DNA of 64,000 bases, taken from positions 12,608 through 76,607 of the forward strand of contig CAKUBE010000008.1 of assembly GCA_934636715.1 (NCBI GenBank). Reading direction: 5' to 3'. This DNA comes from an uncultured Arachnia sp. (GTDB taxonomy: Bacteria; Actinomycetota; Actinomycetes; Propionibacteriales; Propionibacteriaceae). Both the position numbers and the translations under genes were made by a program. Shown one piece after another: positions 27,174 through 36,299 of this stretch (the first letter of the stretch is position 1; each line of letters starts with the position of its first letter). The notes beneath the pieces were generated by a model. That model had not been told where the DNA came from and did not search any database. It saw only the letters and a list, made by a program, of their open reading frames with translations.

Positions 27174-28802
27174 CTACGCGGGCGTCTCCCAGTGGATCAC
27201 GCACCCGGCGGCGACCAAGGGCTGGAGCGCCGCCTTGTCCGCGGCCGGATCAGCCAACGGGTTGTCGTACACCCGTAGCTCCTCAAGCCCCGCTCGGTTG
27301 GCGAGGCCCCCGACCGAGGTCAGCTTGTTGCCATGGACGTATAGCGTGCGCAACGCAGGCAGTGCGGGAAGGCCATCCAACGACGTCACCTCGTTGTACA
27401 CCACGGAGAGCAGTTGGAGGTTCGGCAGGTCGGGCAGCTCCTTGACGTCACGGAGCTTCGTCCGGCCGACGACAAACATCTCGAGCGACGGAATGGTCGG
27501 CATTCCGTGGAGTGTCTCCAGATTGCCCTTGATTATCCCGAGATAGGTGAGGTCCGACCACTCGGCAACGCCGCGAAACGCGGTGAAGTCGGTCACCTCG
27601 TCGGCAGTGCCGAAGCGGAGCCACTCGAGCCTCGGCGTCTTCGCCGGGAGTTCGGCGAGCCCCGGGACAAAGCTGTTTACCAGATCGAGCTTTGTCAGGT
27701 TCGGTAGAACCGGGAAGCCCTCAAGCGTGTCGATGCTCCCGTACGGGCACTCCAACGAGGTGATCTTCGTCGCGTCCGCCCATGTGAGCCAGCCTCGCAT
27801 GCGGTAATCGTTCGCCGACTCGATGCAGGACCGAAGCCGTGAACTCTTGATCTTGTCGAGGTCGTAGTCGTTGGCTCCGAGGACGTACGCACGGTCGCTC
27901 ACGAAGCTCCGGGACACGTATCCGGAGCGGCTGCCAGTGGTTCGCACCGAGACCTCCGTGCCACCATCGGCCGGCTGAAGCGTGTAGGTCTTGCCGGTTG
28001 CGCCCTTGATAGGGTCGCCATCACGCAGCCACTGGTACGTGAAGGTGGGCTCGGGATTCCAGTAGCCGGTCACGACCGACAATGTGCTTCCGGGGCGGGG
28101 CGGGTCTGGCGGTGGGACCTGCATACCACTCTCAGTGGCCCAGAAGGTGCCGGGCGCGACCGCGGCCGAGCGCTTCGAGGTGACCGAAACCGAGGTATAG
28201 CCCTTCGCCGTGCCGGTGACGGTGACGGAGAGCCTCTTGCCCGCATCCGCGCCTACCGGGTCGTAGGTCTGCTTCGTCGCTCCGGCGATCTTCTTGCCGT
28301 CGCGGAACCACTGGTAGCTCAGCTTGACGACCCCCCTCGGCTTCCAGGTGCTCGTTTCAGCCCCGATGCTCCCGTCGACCTGGGGATCATTGCTCAAGGT
28401 CACCTTCTTCGAGGTGATGACGCCGAGGGCCACCTTCTTGGTCTTCTTCGATGTTTTCGTGACCGGCCGTAGGCTCCAGTGGGCGCCCGTGACCTGGACC
28501 GAGATCCTCGCGCCCGCGTCGGCACCTGTGAGCGTGTACGAGAAGTGCTGCGCCCCCTTGATCTTCTTTCCGTTGCGCAGCCACTGCGGATGGGCCGAGA
28601 CGCTCGGCCGCCACTTTCCCACCTTGACCGTAAGGGTCTTGCCGACCTGCGCCGTTCCGGAAATCGTCGGCGTGGGCGTGATCCTCGGCGCGGCCTCCGC
28701 CGGCGACGGGCCGAGGCCCAGGAACGCCAATGCGATCAACAATGCAGCCATGACGACGCGCCTCAGCGCGATCGATCGACGGCGGTCAGACAAGCCTGAC
28801 AT
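27174..28802 (-). CDS. Secreted protein with Ig-like repeats and leucine-rich repeats (paralogue 2)
   Basis: The start ATG 28802 matches paralogue 1, giving 542 residues with the same layout: signal peptide (SIALRRVVMAALLIALAFLG), three Ig-like repeats (PTISGTAQVGKTLTVKVGKW, SYQWFRDGKKIAGATKQTYD, FTYQWLRDGDPIKGATGKTY), then leucine-rich repeats ending LVAAGCVIHWETPA. The last 40 residues and the signal region are nearly the same as in paralogue 1, while the middle has diverged, which fits tandem duplication followed by drift or gene conversion at the ends. Frame sequence upstream of 28802 lies inside hrpA and is a shadow. Function unknown; surface binding or adhesion is inferred. Confidence 0.85.
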   Translation of the reverse strand: MSGLSDRRRSIALRRVVMAALLIALAFLGLGPSPAEAAPRITPTPTISGTAQVGKTLTVKVGKWRPSVSAHPQWLRNGKKIKGAQHFSYTLTGADAGARISVQVTGAHWSLRPVTKTSKKTKKVALGVITSKKVTLSNDPQVDGSIGAETSTWKPRGVVKLSYQWFRDGKKIAGATKQTYDPVGADAGKRLSVTVTGTAKGYTSVSVTSKRSAAVAPGTFWATESGMQVPPPDPPRPGSTLSVVTGYWNPEPTFTYQWLRDGDPIKGATGKTYTLQPADGGTEVSVRTTGSRSGYVSRSFVSDRAYVLGANDYDLDKIKSSRLRSCIESANDYRMRGWLTWADATKITSLECPYGSIDTLEGFPVLPNLTKLDLVNSFVPGLAELPAKTPRLEWLRFGTADEVTDFTAFRGVAEWSDLTYLGIIKGNLETLHGMPTIPSLEMFVVGRTKLRDVKELPDLPNLQLLSVVYNEVTSLDGLPALPALRTLYVHGNKLTSVGGLANRAGLEELRVYDNPLADPAADKAALQPLVAAGCVIHWETPA

Positions 28803-28928
28803 CACGGCATTTCCCCCTGAAACGTTCGGCACATCGGCAGTCATTGCCGAGATCCTCGACAAAACGCTAACAGGGTGTGTTCGCGTTCCTCCACGCAGCC
28901 GCCAAAGAGGGTACTCGGGTACCCGCTC
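28790..28928 (-). repeat. Duplicated 5' region of LRR paralogue 2
   Basis: Partner of 26868-27006, with the same 139-bp length and about four differences. It lies between the start of paralogue 2 and the end of hrpA. Confidence 0.85.
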
Positions 28929-28939
28929 GGGGAACTCGC

Positions 28940-31900
28940 CTAACCGGCGGCGCGGATGGCCTGGCGGATGCGCTTCGCCGAGACAGGAATGCTCGTGCGG
29001 AGCTGCTGCGCGAAAAGGCTCACGCGGAACTCCTCGATCAGGAACGCGATCTCCTCCACCTCGGGGCGCAGCGGCCCCGGGGGCTGGGCGTCCGTGAGGT
29101 CCGCGTACAGGTCCTCCATCTCGTCGACCTCGGCGTGGAGCTTCGCGTCCCGCGCGGGCTGCGGGGCCGCGGCCTCCAGGCGGACGACGGCCGCCGCGGC
29201 ATAGCGGGGCAGATGGCCGAACCACGGCTCGGGGGTGGCCGAGATGAACCGGTTGAAGAAGAGGTTGTCCAACTGGGAGGCGACGTCGCGGCTCGCCGGT
29301 GCCGTCGGGTCCGACGAGATCAGCAGCCGCGCCCGGGTGACATTCGTCAGCGCCTGCGCGGCGGTGTTGACCACCTCCAACGTCCGGCCGGGGCACTCCT
29401 GGCGCACCGCGAGCGCGACCCGCTCATACGCAGCCTGCGAGCGCACATCCGACAACGGGCCGACGGCGGCCGCGAGCTGCTCGCCCGCCTTCAGCCACGC
29501 GTCGGCCAGGAGATCCGGCACCGTCGGATAGGCCGAGTCTGCGAGGGCCAGCTTCGCCTCGCGGCCGAGGTGCGAGACCACCCACCGCGTCGGCTCGGGG
29601 TTGGTGCAGGTCAGCAGCCGACGGATGCCCGCGGCGTGGGACCGGTCCGCCTTGGCGCGGGTATCGAGCACGATGAGGCCCACGGTCGTGCCCTCGTCGG
29701 CCAGCGCCGGATACCCGACAGCTCCCCTGCCGAGGCGCGTCTCGCGGGGGATGTCACCGAACGTCCAGGAGCGCTGACCGGTGGCCGCCCGGTCGCCCGC
29801 CGAGCGGGTGAGCTTCGCCGCCACTTTGGGCGCGAGCCGCTGCTGCAGCGCCGCCAGGTCGTCGCCGCGGCCCACCTCGCGGCCGGCGTCGACCACGACG
29901 AAGGTCGGGCGAAGGTGCGGGTCGAGCGTCTCCGGGTGCCAGTCCTCCGGGGATACCACCGTGCCGGTGAGCGCGGTGAGCGCGCGGCCGAGCGCCGCGG
30001 GGAAGGAGCCCTCGCCGTCGACCCCGCGCTCCTCGAGCCAGCGCAGCGCCTTCGCCGCGAAGTCAGGCGCGGGGACGAAGCTCGTTCGCACGGCCTTGGG
30101 CAGCGACCGGATCAGCTCGGTGGCCAGCTCGCGGCGCAGCCCGGGCACCTGCCAGGTGAACGGCGCGCCGTCGAGCTGGCTCAGCAGTTCCAAGCGGACC
30201 GTGACCGTGACGCCGTCGCTGCCCGCTCCGGGGTTGAACTCGTAGGCGATCGGCAGCTGATGCGGGCCGATCCGCCACGCGTCGGGGTAATCGGAGGCAC
30301 GCAGCTGGGAGGGGTCGACGACGGCGTCGTCGGGCGTCAGCAGCGGCCACTGTTCGTGGGGCAGCCCGCGCAGCCACTTGTCGAACGTCGCGCCGGAGAC
30401 GACCTCGGCGGGTACGCGCGCGTCGTACCAGGCGTAGAGCGCGTCGTCGGAGAGCAGCAGGTCCGGCCTGCGCATCCGGTCCGTGAGCTTCTCCGCCTCG
30501 CGCAGCACCGCGCGGTTTGCGGTGACGACCTTGTTCCTCGACTCCCACTCCCCCTCGACCAGCGCGGTCCGCAGGAAGATCTCGCGCGCCTCTATCGCGT
30601 GGTCGGCGGCGTAGTTGGTCCGCCGCGCCGCGACGATCGGCACACCGAACAGGCTGATCCGCTCGTTGGCGACGACGGTGGCCGAGCGGCTGGACCACGT
30701 CGGCTCGGAGACCGTGCGGGTCAACACGTGCCCGGCGACCTGCTCGACCCAGTCCTCGTGGACGGGCGCGACGGTGCGCGCCCACAGCCGCGAGGTCTCG
30801 ACGAGCTCGAAGGCCATGACCAGCGGCGGCGTCGCCTTGGCCTGCGAGGATCCCGGCTGGATGGCGAAGCGCGCGCCGCGCGCGCCCTGGTACTCCGTCA
30901 GCGGCTTGCGGCGGGCCTGCGCCCCCTGCCCGGGGCGCTGGGTCGGCGGTTCGAGCGCCAAGCCGACGTTGGAGAGCAGGCCGCTGAGAATCGACGTGAG
31001 GACGTCGGGCATGGCCCCACGCCCGGACGTGTCGAGGTCGAGCTCCTTGCACGCCTCCCGCAGCTGCGAGACCAGGTCCTCCCACTCGCGGAAGCGCACG
31101 AAGTTGAGGTACTCCGCGCGGCACATGCGCCGAAAAGCGTTACCGCTCAGCTCGCGCCGCTTCGCGCGGAGGTACGTCCACAGGTTGAGGAGCACCTCGA
31201 AGTCGCCGCCCTCCAGCGACGGCTTGGCCTCTTGTTCCTTGCGAGTTCCCGTGTGAGCCGTGTGTCGCGCGGGTTGGGTCTGCTTTTCGGCTGCCAGACC
31301 CTTCGACACGGGCTGCGTCGCTTCGCTCCGTCGGCCCGGCTCCGCCGGATTGAGCCGGGTCGCCGCGCGAAGCGCCGCACCCGCGTCGAAATCAAGGAGC
31401 GTGATGCCCCAGAAGCGGCGGTGGAGCTGATCGGCCTGGGCCTGGAACTCGGCGGGGCGCTCGCGGATGTCGGGGACGGTCAGCCCGGCCACGAGCACCA
31501 TGACGGTGGCGAGGCAGTTCCGTCGAGACCCCTCGATCAGCATTCTGCCGAGGCGCGGGTCGACGGGCATGCGCGCGAGCATCCGGCCGGTGCGGGTGAG
31601 CCGCAGCTGATCGTGGCGCTTCCGCGGGTGGATGGCGCCCAGCTCGCTCAGCACGCGCACGCCGTCGTTGATGTGCGAGACGTTGGGCGCCTCGACGAAC
31701 GGGAACGACTCGACGTCGCCCAGCCCGGCTTGAGCCATCAGGAGGATGACGGTGGCGAGGTTGGTGCGCAGGATCTCGGGATCGGAGAACTCGGGACGGG
31801 CCGCGAAGCCCTCCTCGGAGTAGAGCCGGACGGCGATGCCCGGGCCGAGGCGGCCGCAGCGGCCCGCGCGCTGGTTGGCCGACGCCTGGGAGACCTCCTC

Positions 31901-32848
31901 GATGGGCAGCCGCTGCACCTTGGTGCGCGCCGAGTAGCGGGAGATGCGGGCGGTGCCCGTGTCGATCACGTACCGGATCCGCGGCACCGTGATGGACGTC
32001 TCCGCGACGTTGGTGGCCAGCACGATCCGCCGCCGCGGGCCGGGCGCGAACACGCGCTGCTGATCCGCCGACGACAGGCGCGCGAACAACGGCAGCACCT
32101 CGAGACCCGCACCCAGCGCCTCGACCGCCTCCGCGGCGTCGCGGATCTCGCGCTCCCCGCTCAGGAAGACGAGGATGTCACCTCCGCCGGGTTCCGTGAC
32201 GATCTCCTCCACCGCGGCGGCGATGCCGTCGATCTCGTCCTGGCCGTCCTCCAACGGGCGGTACCTGGTCTCCACCGGGAAGGTGCGGCCGGACACCTCG
32301 ACGACGGGTGCGCCGTCGAAGTGCTCCGAGAAACGGGCCGTGTCGATGGTCGCCGAGGTCACGATCACGCGCAGCTCGGGGCGCTGGGGAAGCAGCTGCT
32401 TGAGGTAGCCGAGCAGGAAGTCGATGTTGAGGCTGCGTTCGTGCGCCTCGTCGATGATGATCGTGTCGTACTTCGACAACATCCGGTCGTGGGTCAGCTC
32501 CGAGAGCAGGATGCCGTCGGTCATCACCTTGACCCGCGTGGCGGCGGTGACGCGCCGCGTGAACCGCACCTGATAGCCGACGAACTCCCCGAGCTCGACG
32601 CCGCACTCGACGGCGATCCGCTGCGCCACCGTGCGGGCGGCGATCCGGCGCGGCTGCGTGTGCGCGATCCGCTGCCGCCCCGCGAGCAGGCAGATCTTCG
32701 GCAGCTGCGTGGTCTTGCCGGATCCGGTCTCGCCCGCCACCACGACAACCTGGTTGTCGCGGATCAGCGCGGCGATGTGCTCGGCCTCCCCCGCGATGGG
32801 GAGGCCGGGCTCGACGACGACGGTGGGAGTTGGCCCCTCCCGGGTCAT
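28940..32848 (-). CDS. hrpA: HrpA-type DEAH-box ATP-dependent helicase
   Basis: This 1302-residue protein has Walker A GETGSGKTT (about 40-48), the DEAH box in IIIDEAHERSLN (about 127), motif VFLSGEREI, motif VI NQRAGRCGR, and the long HrpA C-terminal region (DUF3418) near the end. HrpA acts on RNA, for example in mRNA processing and ribosome rescue in other bacteria. The start overlaps the usp stop (ATGA), so it is coupled to PPOX-usp. Residues about 485-533 are an insertion rich in charged residues that comes from repeat DNA (31299-31394 and flanks), placed between FWGITLL and the conserved GGDFEVLLNLW; the frame remains open. Confidence 0.93.
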   Translation of the reverse strand: MTREGPTPTVVVEPGLPIAGEAEHIAALIRDNQVVVVAGETGSGKTTQLPKICLLAGRQRIAHTQPRRIAARTVAQRIAVECGVELGEFVGYQVRFTRRVTAATRVKVMTDGILLSELTHDRMLSKYDTIIIDEAHERSLNIDFLLGYLKQLLPQRPELRVIVTSATIDTARFSEHFDGAPVVEVSGRTFPVETRYRPLEDGQDEIDGIAAAVEEIVTEPGGGDILVFLSGEREIRDAAEAVEALGAGLEVLPLFARLSSADQQRVFAPGPRRRIVLATNVAETSITVPRIRYVIDTGTARISRYSARTKVQRLPIEEVSQASANQRAGRCGRLGPGIAVRLYSEEGFAARPEFSDPEILRTNLATVILLMAQAGLGDVESFPFVEAPNVSHINDGVRVLSELGAIHPRKRHDQLRLTRTGRMLARMPVDPRLGRMLIEGSRRNCLATVMVLVAGLTVPDIRERPAEFQAQADQLHRRFWGITLLDFDAGAALRAATRLNPAEPGRRSEATQPVSKGLAAEKQTQPARHTAHTGTRKEQEAKPSLEGGDFEVLLNLWTYLRAKRRELSGNAFRRMCRAEYLNFVRFREWEDLVSQLREACKELDLDTSGRGAMPDVLTSILSGLLSNVGLALEPPTQRPGQGAQARRKPLTEYQGARGARFAIQPGSSQAKATPPLVMAFELVETSRLWARTVAPVHEDWVEQVAGHVLTRTVSEPTWSSRSATVVANERISLFGVPIVAARRTNYAADHAIEAREIFLRTALVEGEWESRNKVVTANRAVLREAEKLTDRMRRPDLLLSDDALYAWYDARVPAEVVSGATFDKWLRGLPHEQWPLLTPDDAVVDPSQLRASDYPDAWRIGPHQLPIAYEFNPGAGSDGVTVTVRLELLSQLDGAPFTWQVPGLRRELATELIRSLPKAVRTSFVPAPDFAAKALRWLEERGVDGEGSFPAALGRALTALTGTVVSPEDWHPETLDPHLRPTFVVVDAGREVGRGDDLAALQQRLAPKVAAKLTRSAGDRAATGQRSWTFGDIPRETRLGRGAVGYPALADEGTTVGLIVLDTRAKADRSHAAGIRRLLTCTNPEPTRWVVSHLGREAKLALADSAYPTVPDLLADAWLKAGEQLAAAVGPLSDVRSQAAYERVALAVRQECPGRTLEVVNTAAQALTNVTRARLLISSDPTAPASRDVASQLDNLFFNRFISATPEPWFGHLPRYAAAAVVRLEAAAPQPARDAKLHAEVDEMEDLYADLTDAQPPGPLRPEVEEIAFLIEEFRVSLFAQQLRTSIPVSAKRIRQAIRAAG
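31299..31394. repeat. Diverged head-to-head repeat pair inside hrpA
   Basis: The right half (31346-31394, TTGAGCCGGGTCGCCGCGCG ... GCGTCGAAATCAA) resembles family A on the minus strand. The left half (31299-31345, CTTCGACACGG...CGGCCCGGCTCCG) resembles it on the plus strand. The two face each other and are translated as part of HrpA. Confidence 0.6.
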
Positions 32849-33720
32849 CCGCGCGTGATGTACAGCGGGCAGAGCGCGTGCGCCATGAGGCCGCGCATCA
32901 GACCGCCGAGGGCGAAGCCGGGGATCGACGACTCGCCCACGCCCAGCACCAGCAGGTCGTAGCCCGCGCTGCGGCTGACCAACTCGTTGATGGGGCTGCC
33001 GACGTTCACCTGCACCTCGTACTCGACATCCGGGTGGCGCGCCGCGACGGCGGCCGCGATCGCCTCGATCCCGCCCTGCGCGAAGCGCGCCTGCTCGTCC
33101 AGCTGCGCCGGCGTGAGCTTGCGGGCGAAGATCCCGACGGGCGGCTGGATGGCGTGGACCACCTCGAGCCGCGAGCCGAGCCGCTCGGCCTGCTGGAAGC
33201 CCGCCTCGAGTGTGCCCTCGGAGCCCGGGTCGGTCTGGAGGCCGACGCCGACGACGCCGCGCGAGCCGACCGGGTCCGGGTGCGCCGCGGCCGAGATGAC
33301 CACGACGGGGCAGGACGCGTTGGCGACGACCGCGACCGACGTCGAGCCGACGAACATGCGCTCCAAGCCGGACGCGGCGCGGCGGCCGACGACCACCAGG
33401 TCGGCGACCTCGCTCAGCCGCGCCATGACGCCGCCGGGAGAACCCATGACCACCTCGGACTTGATCCGCTCCTCGGGGAGACCGAGCTCGACCGCGAGAG
33501 CCTTCGCCTGTTCGTTGGCGGTGACGCCGGCGGCCTGCAGCACCTCGGGGTCGTAGACGACGCCCCAGGCGCCGGCCATCAACGTGTCGTCGACGGCGTT
33601 GACGAGCATCAGCTCGCCTTCCACGGCCTTCGCGGCGTTGGCCCCGAAACGGACGGCGCGCAGGCCGTCGTCGCTTCCGTCAACGCCCACCACGATCAGG
33701 GGGACTCGGCGTTCAGTCAT
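32845..33720 (-). CDS. Tandem-domain universal stress protein (UspA family)
   Basis: A 291-residue protein with two Usp domains. Domain 1 (VPLIVVGVDGSDDGLRAV...) has the ATP-binding pattern GRRAASGLERMFVGSTSVAV near 110-129. Domain 2 (GVVGVGLQTDPGSEGTLE...) ends VLGVGESSIPGFALGGLMRG, a weaker form of it. ATG 33720 has GAGGAG seven bases before. It overlaps both neighbours (8 bases with the PPOX gene, 4 with hrpA), forming a tight PPOX-usp-hrpA unit. Usp proteins help survival in stationary phase or hypoxia; the target here is unknown. Confidence 0.9.
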   Translation of the reverse strand: MTERRVPLIVVGVDGSDDGLRAVRFGANAAKAVEGELMLVNAVDDTLMAGAWGVVYDPEVLQAAGVTANEQAKALAVELGLPEERIKSEVVMGSPGGVMARLSEVADLVVVGRRAASGLERMFVGSTSVAVVANASCPVVVISAAAHPDPVGSRGVVGVGLQTDPGSEGTLEAGFQQAERLGSRLEVVHAIQPPVGIFARKLTPAQLDEQARFAQGGIEAIAAAVAARHPDVEYEVQVNVGSPINELVSRSAGYDLLVLGVGESSIPGFALGGLMRGLMAHALCPLYITRG

Positions 33721-34126
33721 TGCGGGGCTCCTCACTCTTGGTTCCCGAAACTACCCGACCGGCAAGGGTCGAGACCTCGATCGCGACGCCGACCGTGCGG
33801 TCGCCGTCGACCCAGCTGATGCTCTTCACGGACGCATCGGCGGGCGTCGACGTGCCGCGGGCGAGGACCGTCCACCCGATCGCGGTCTCCTTGTCGATCT
33901 CGTCGACCTGGAAGGACACCTCGGTGGGCTCGGTCAGCGCCGAGAGCATGGTGCCCGGGGCGGTGTGAAAGACGATGACCCCGCCGCTGGTGCGGAAGTT
34001 CACCGGGACGATGCTGATGCCGTCGGGTCCCAGCCAGGCGATCCTGCCGACCTCCGCATCCGCGAGCAACGCCCAACACTCGTCGGCGTCCAATCGCGAG
34101 AAGTAGGTCACGGGTTCCCTTGTCAT
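33713..34126 (-). CDS. Pyridoxamine 5'-phosphate oxidase family protein
   Basis: A 137-residue split-barrel flavin/F420-binding protein. LLADAEVGRIAWLGPDGISIVPVNF (part of residues 21-45) and the strand block VIVFHTAPGTMLSAL are typical of the small PPOX-like proteins often found beside usp genes in actinobacteria. Cofactor (FMN, F420 or haem) cannot be told. ATG 34126 has no ribosome site; GTG 34108 (GTGACCTAC), with AAGGGA in front, is a fair alternative. A MITE-like element ends 10 bases upstream of the ATG and so occupies the promoter region. Confidence 0.82.
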   Translation of the reverse strand: MTREPVTYFSRLDADECWALLADAEVGRIAWLGPDGISIVPVNFRTSGGVIVFHTAPGTMLSALTEPTEVSFQVDEIDKETAIGWTVLARGTSTPADASVKSISWVDGDRTVGVAIEVSTLAGRVVSGTKSEEPRND

Positions 34127-34135
34127 GGGCCAAGC

Positions 34136-34303
34136 CTAGTGGTGCGTCCCGGAAATGGTGCACCATTTCGCGACGTTGGATGCGGCGCCTCGCTTCGTTC
34201 TCCTCAGTCGCGGGACTGCCAGGTAGCGCTCCTTCGTCGGCCTTGCGATGCATCCACCCCACTCGCCGCCAAACAGCACCCCACTTCCGGGACACACCAC
34301 TAG
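34136..34303. mobile_element. MITE-like element, copy 1, bounded by CTAG
   Basis: The ends are inverted repeats: CTAGTGGTGCGTCCCGGAA at the left, and the inverse of CTAGTGGTGTGTCCCGGAA at the right. The interior 34182-34257 matches, on the opposite strand, 54174-54250 of the second element, sharing GCGGCGCCTCGCT-CGTTCTCCTC and CGTCGGCCTTGCGAT-CATCC. No ORF is convincing inside it. It fills most of the gap between the PPOX and YbjN genes. Confidence 0.78.
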
Positions 34304-34352
34304 CGCGCGAAGGGTCCCCGGCGTCCGGATTCGGGCCGGGCGCGTTCCCGCC

Positions 34353-35246
34353 TTACGGAGTCGCGAAGGTGGTGCGTCCGCCGAGCTTCGTGGCCAGCTC
34401 CTCGTCGATGCCGTCGGCGATCTGGCTGAGCGCGCGCAGCGCCTGGCGGAGGTGCGCGGGCACGAAGGGCTTGGCGGGCACGGAGAGCTGCGCGAAGACG
34501 CGGTCGCGGTGCAGCGCGAACCGGCCGTAGCGCGACTCGACGTTGAGGTCGTTGAGCACCTCGCAGGCGCGCGAACGGTTGACCACGTCGTGCACCAGCG
34601 GGGAGAAGAGCACGAGTTCCCGGCAGTCCGGCGTGCTGCGCAGGAAGACGACGGCGGAGCCGACGCGGATCGCCACGTCGCCCTGCTCGTTGCGCAGCGG
34701 CGGGTGCCCGAACAGCCGGCGGAGTTCGGCGTCGACGAGCCCGTCGAGCTCGGCCTGGCCGCCTGCTTTGACGGCCTGCTCCTCGCGCTTCAGCTTGCGC
34801 GGCTCGAGCGGCGTCCACTCGGCCTGGCCCTGGAGGATCTCGGCCAGCTGGTCGGGCTCCAGGAAGATGGGGTGCGGCACGGAGAAGACGGCATCGAGGG
34901 TGTCGCTGGCGAGCGCGGCGAGGCGCGCGGAGTCGGCCTGGTCGGCCTCGGCATGGAACCCGGGCTCGCCGTCGGACGGCGGGAGCCAGCCCAGGCGCGT
35001 CAGCTCGACGGACTCGGTCGGCGTCGGCGCCCCCTTGTCGGACCCGCTGACGAGCGCGGTGACGACTCCGGGCTCCCGGACCGTGAACCGGATCCCGGGG
35101 CGGGGACCCGTGGAGACCGACGTCACCGAGATCGTGAGGTCCGCCGTCGAGTCCATCACCGAGAGCACCTCGTCCAGCCGGTCGGCGAACTCGCCCCATG
35201 CTGCGCGCTGTGTCTCGTCGAAGTCGAAGTCCGTGTAGTCGGCCAT
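34353..35246 (-). CDS. YbjN/type III secretion chaperone-like protein
   Basis: A 297-residue soluble protein. The C-terminal part (about 180-280), with VVFLRSTPDCRELVLFSPLV, the pairing VLNDLNVESRYGRFALHRDRVFAQ and ALRALSQIADGIDEEL, has the length and pattern of the YbjN/T3SS-chaperone fold. ATG 35246 lies four bases after GGAGGT and is preferred to the in-frame GTG 35252 within that site. The N-terminal 150 residues are not recognised. No secretion system is nearby; a role in stress or as a chaperone is inference. Confidence 0.6.
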   Translation of the reverse strand: MADYTDFDFDETQRAAWGEFADRLDEVLSVMDSTADLTISVTSVSTGPRPGIRFTVREPGVVTALVSGSDKGAPTPTESVELTRLGWLPPSDGEPGFHAEADQADSARLAALASDTLDAVFSVPHPIFLEPDQLAEILQGQAEWTPLEPRKLKREEQAVKAGGQAELDGLVDAELRRLFGHPPLRNEQGDVAIRVGSAVVFLRSTPDCRELVLFSPLVHDVVNRSRACEVLNDLNVESRYGRFALHRDRVFAQLSVPAKPFVPAHLRQALRALSQIADGIDEELATKLGGRTTFATP

Positions 35247-35364
35247 TGGCACCTCCGCGCCCCAACCTACACACTGTGATCGGCTGCCCGCGGGCGCCGC
35301 CAGTGGTTTGTCCCGGGAAACGCGCCACTAGACTTCGAGGCCCATCGCCACCCTTGGAGCTTCG

Positions 35365-36234
35365 TTGACCCCCTCGCTCGGACTTCCCCTCTGGGTCCTG
35401 TCGTTGTCCCTCATCACCGTGCTGGTCGTGTCCTTCGTGTTCGGCTGGATCGCGCGCCAGGTGCTGCGCGGCCGGGCCCAGCTGTCGACGACGGCGTCGG
35501 TGGTGATGTCGATCCTCGGCTCCGCCGTCGGGTTCGCGCTCGCGTGGCTCATCCAGCCGACCGTCGCGCCCACCAGCCCGCTCGCGATCACCCTCGCGCT
35601 GGGCGCGTCCATGCTCGCCGTGGCGGCATACGCGGGGATCGCCGCCCACTTCCAGCATCCGCAGCGGGCCACCACTGCGGAACTCGTCCGCGCCGGCGAG
35701 TCGGATCAGGTGGAGTTCAAGTCCACCGCGCGGGTGAACCTCCACACGGGCGCCAAGGACGACAAGATAGAGCAGGTGGTGGCCAAGACTCTGGCGGCCT
35801 TCCTGAACGCCGACGGCGGCACCCTCATCATCGGCGTCGACGACGCGGGCACGCCGCTGGGCCTCGACCGCGACCTCGCGACGATGAAGGCCCCGGACCA
35901 CGACCGTTTCCAGCTGTGGCTCCGCGACCTGCTCACCACGACGCTCGGGCCCAACGGCGCCGCGCTGGTCACCGTCGAGTTCGAGAGGTTGCCCGACGGC
36001 GAAGGGGTCGCGCACGACGTCTGCCGCGTGACGGCAGCCGCCTCCCCACGACCGGTGTTCCTGCGCCCGAACAAGAACGCCGCACCCGAGCTGTGGGTGC
36101 GCACGGGGAACTCGTCGCGGCAGCTCGCCGTCGACGCCGCGAGCGAGTACGTGATGCACCGCTGGCCGCTGGGCATGGGCGCCGGGATCGCCGCGCAGTT
36201 CCGGGCCGCGATGCGGTTCTCACAGGGCCGCTGA
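35365..36234 (+). CDS. Membrane-anchored AlbA_2 (Schlafen-like) domain protein
   Basis: A 289-residue protein. Residues 1-100 hold three hydrophobic segments (for example LWVLSLSLITVLVVSFVFGW). The soluble part starts with ESDQVEFKSTARVN and contains KTLAAFLNADGGTLIIGVDD, the AlbA_2/Schlafen-type motif. The domain is found in putative DNA- or nucleotide-binding regulators and in some defence proteins. The best start is TTG 35365, with TTGGAG in front. It faces away from the YbjN gene and runs towards the DedA gene. Confidence 0.78.
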   Translation: MTPSLGLPLWVLSLSLITVLVVSFVFGWIARQVLRGRAQLSTTASVVMSILGSAVGFALAWLIQPTVAPTSPLAITLALGASMLAVAAYAGIAAHFQHPQRATTAELVRAGESDQVEFKSTARVNLHTGAKDDKIEQVVAKTLAAFLNADGGTLIIGVDDAGTPLGLDRDLATMKAPDHDRFQLWLRDLLTTTLGPNGAALVTVEFERLPDGEGVAHDVCRVTAAASPRPVFLRPNKNAAPELWVRTGNSSRQLAVDAASEYVMHRWPLGMGAGIAAQFRAAMRFSQGR

Positions 36235-36299
36235 TCGCGACACCGCGTCGCCGGTGAGCTCTGGCTAGACTGGCCGTTCCCTGCCTGACGAGGAGCGCC

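Noticed and set aside
28803..29396. An N-terminal extension of LRR paralogue 2 to 29396
   Set aside because: It overlaps the 3' end of hrpA and would bury the signal peptide.
28877..32962. A 1361-codon open frame opposite hrpA
   Set aside because: It is a high-GC shadow: low complexity, rich in Arg/Gly/Val/Asp, with no recognisable domain, and hrpA on the other strand has all DEAH helicase motifs.
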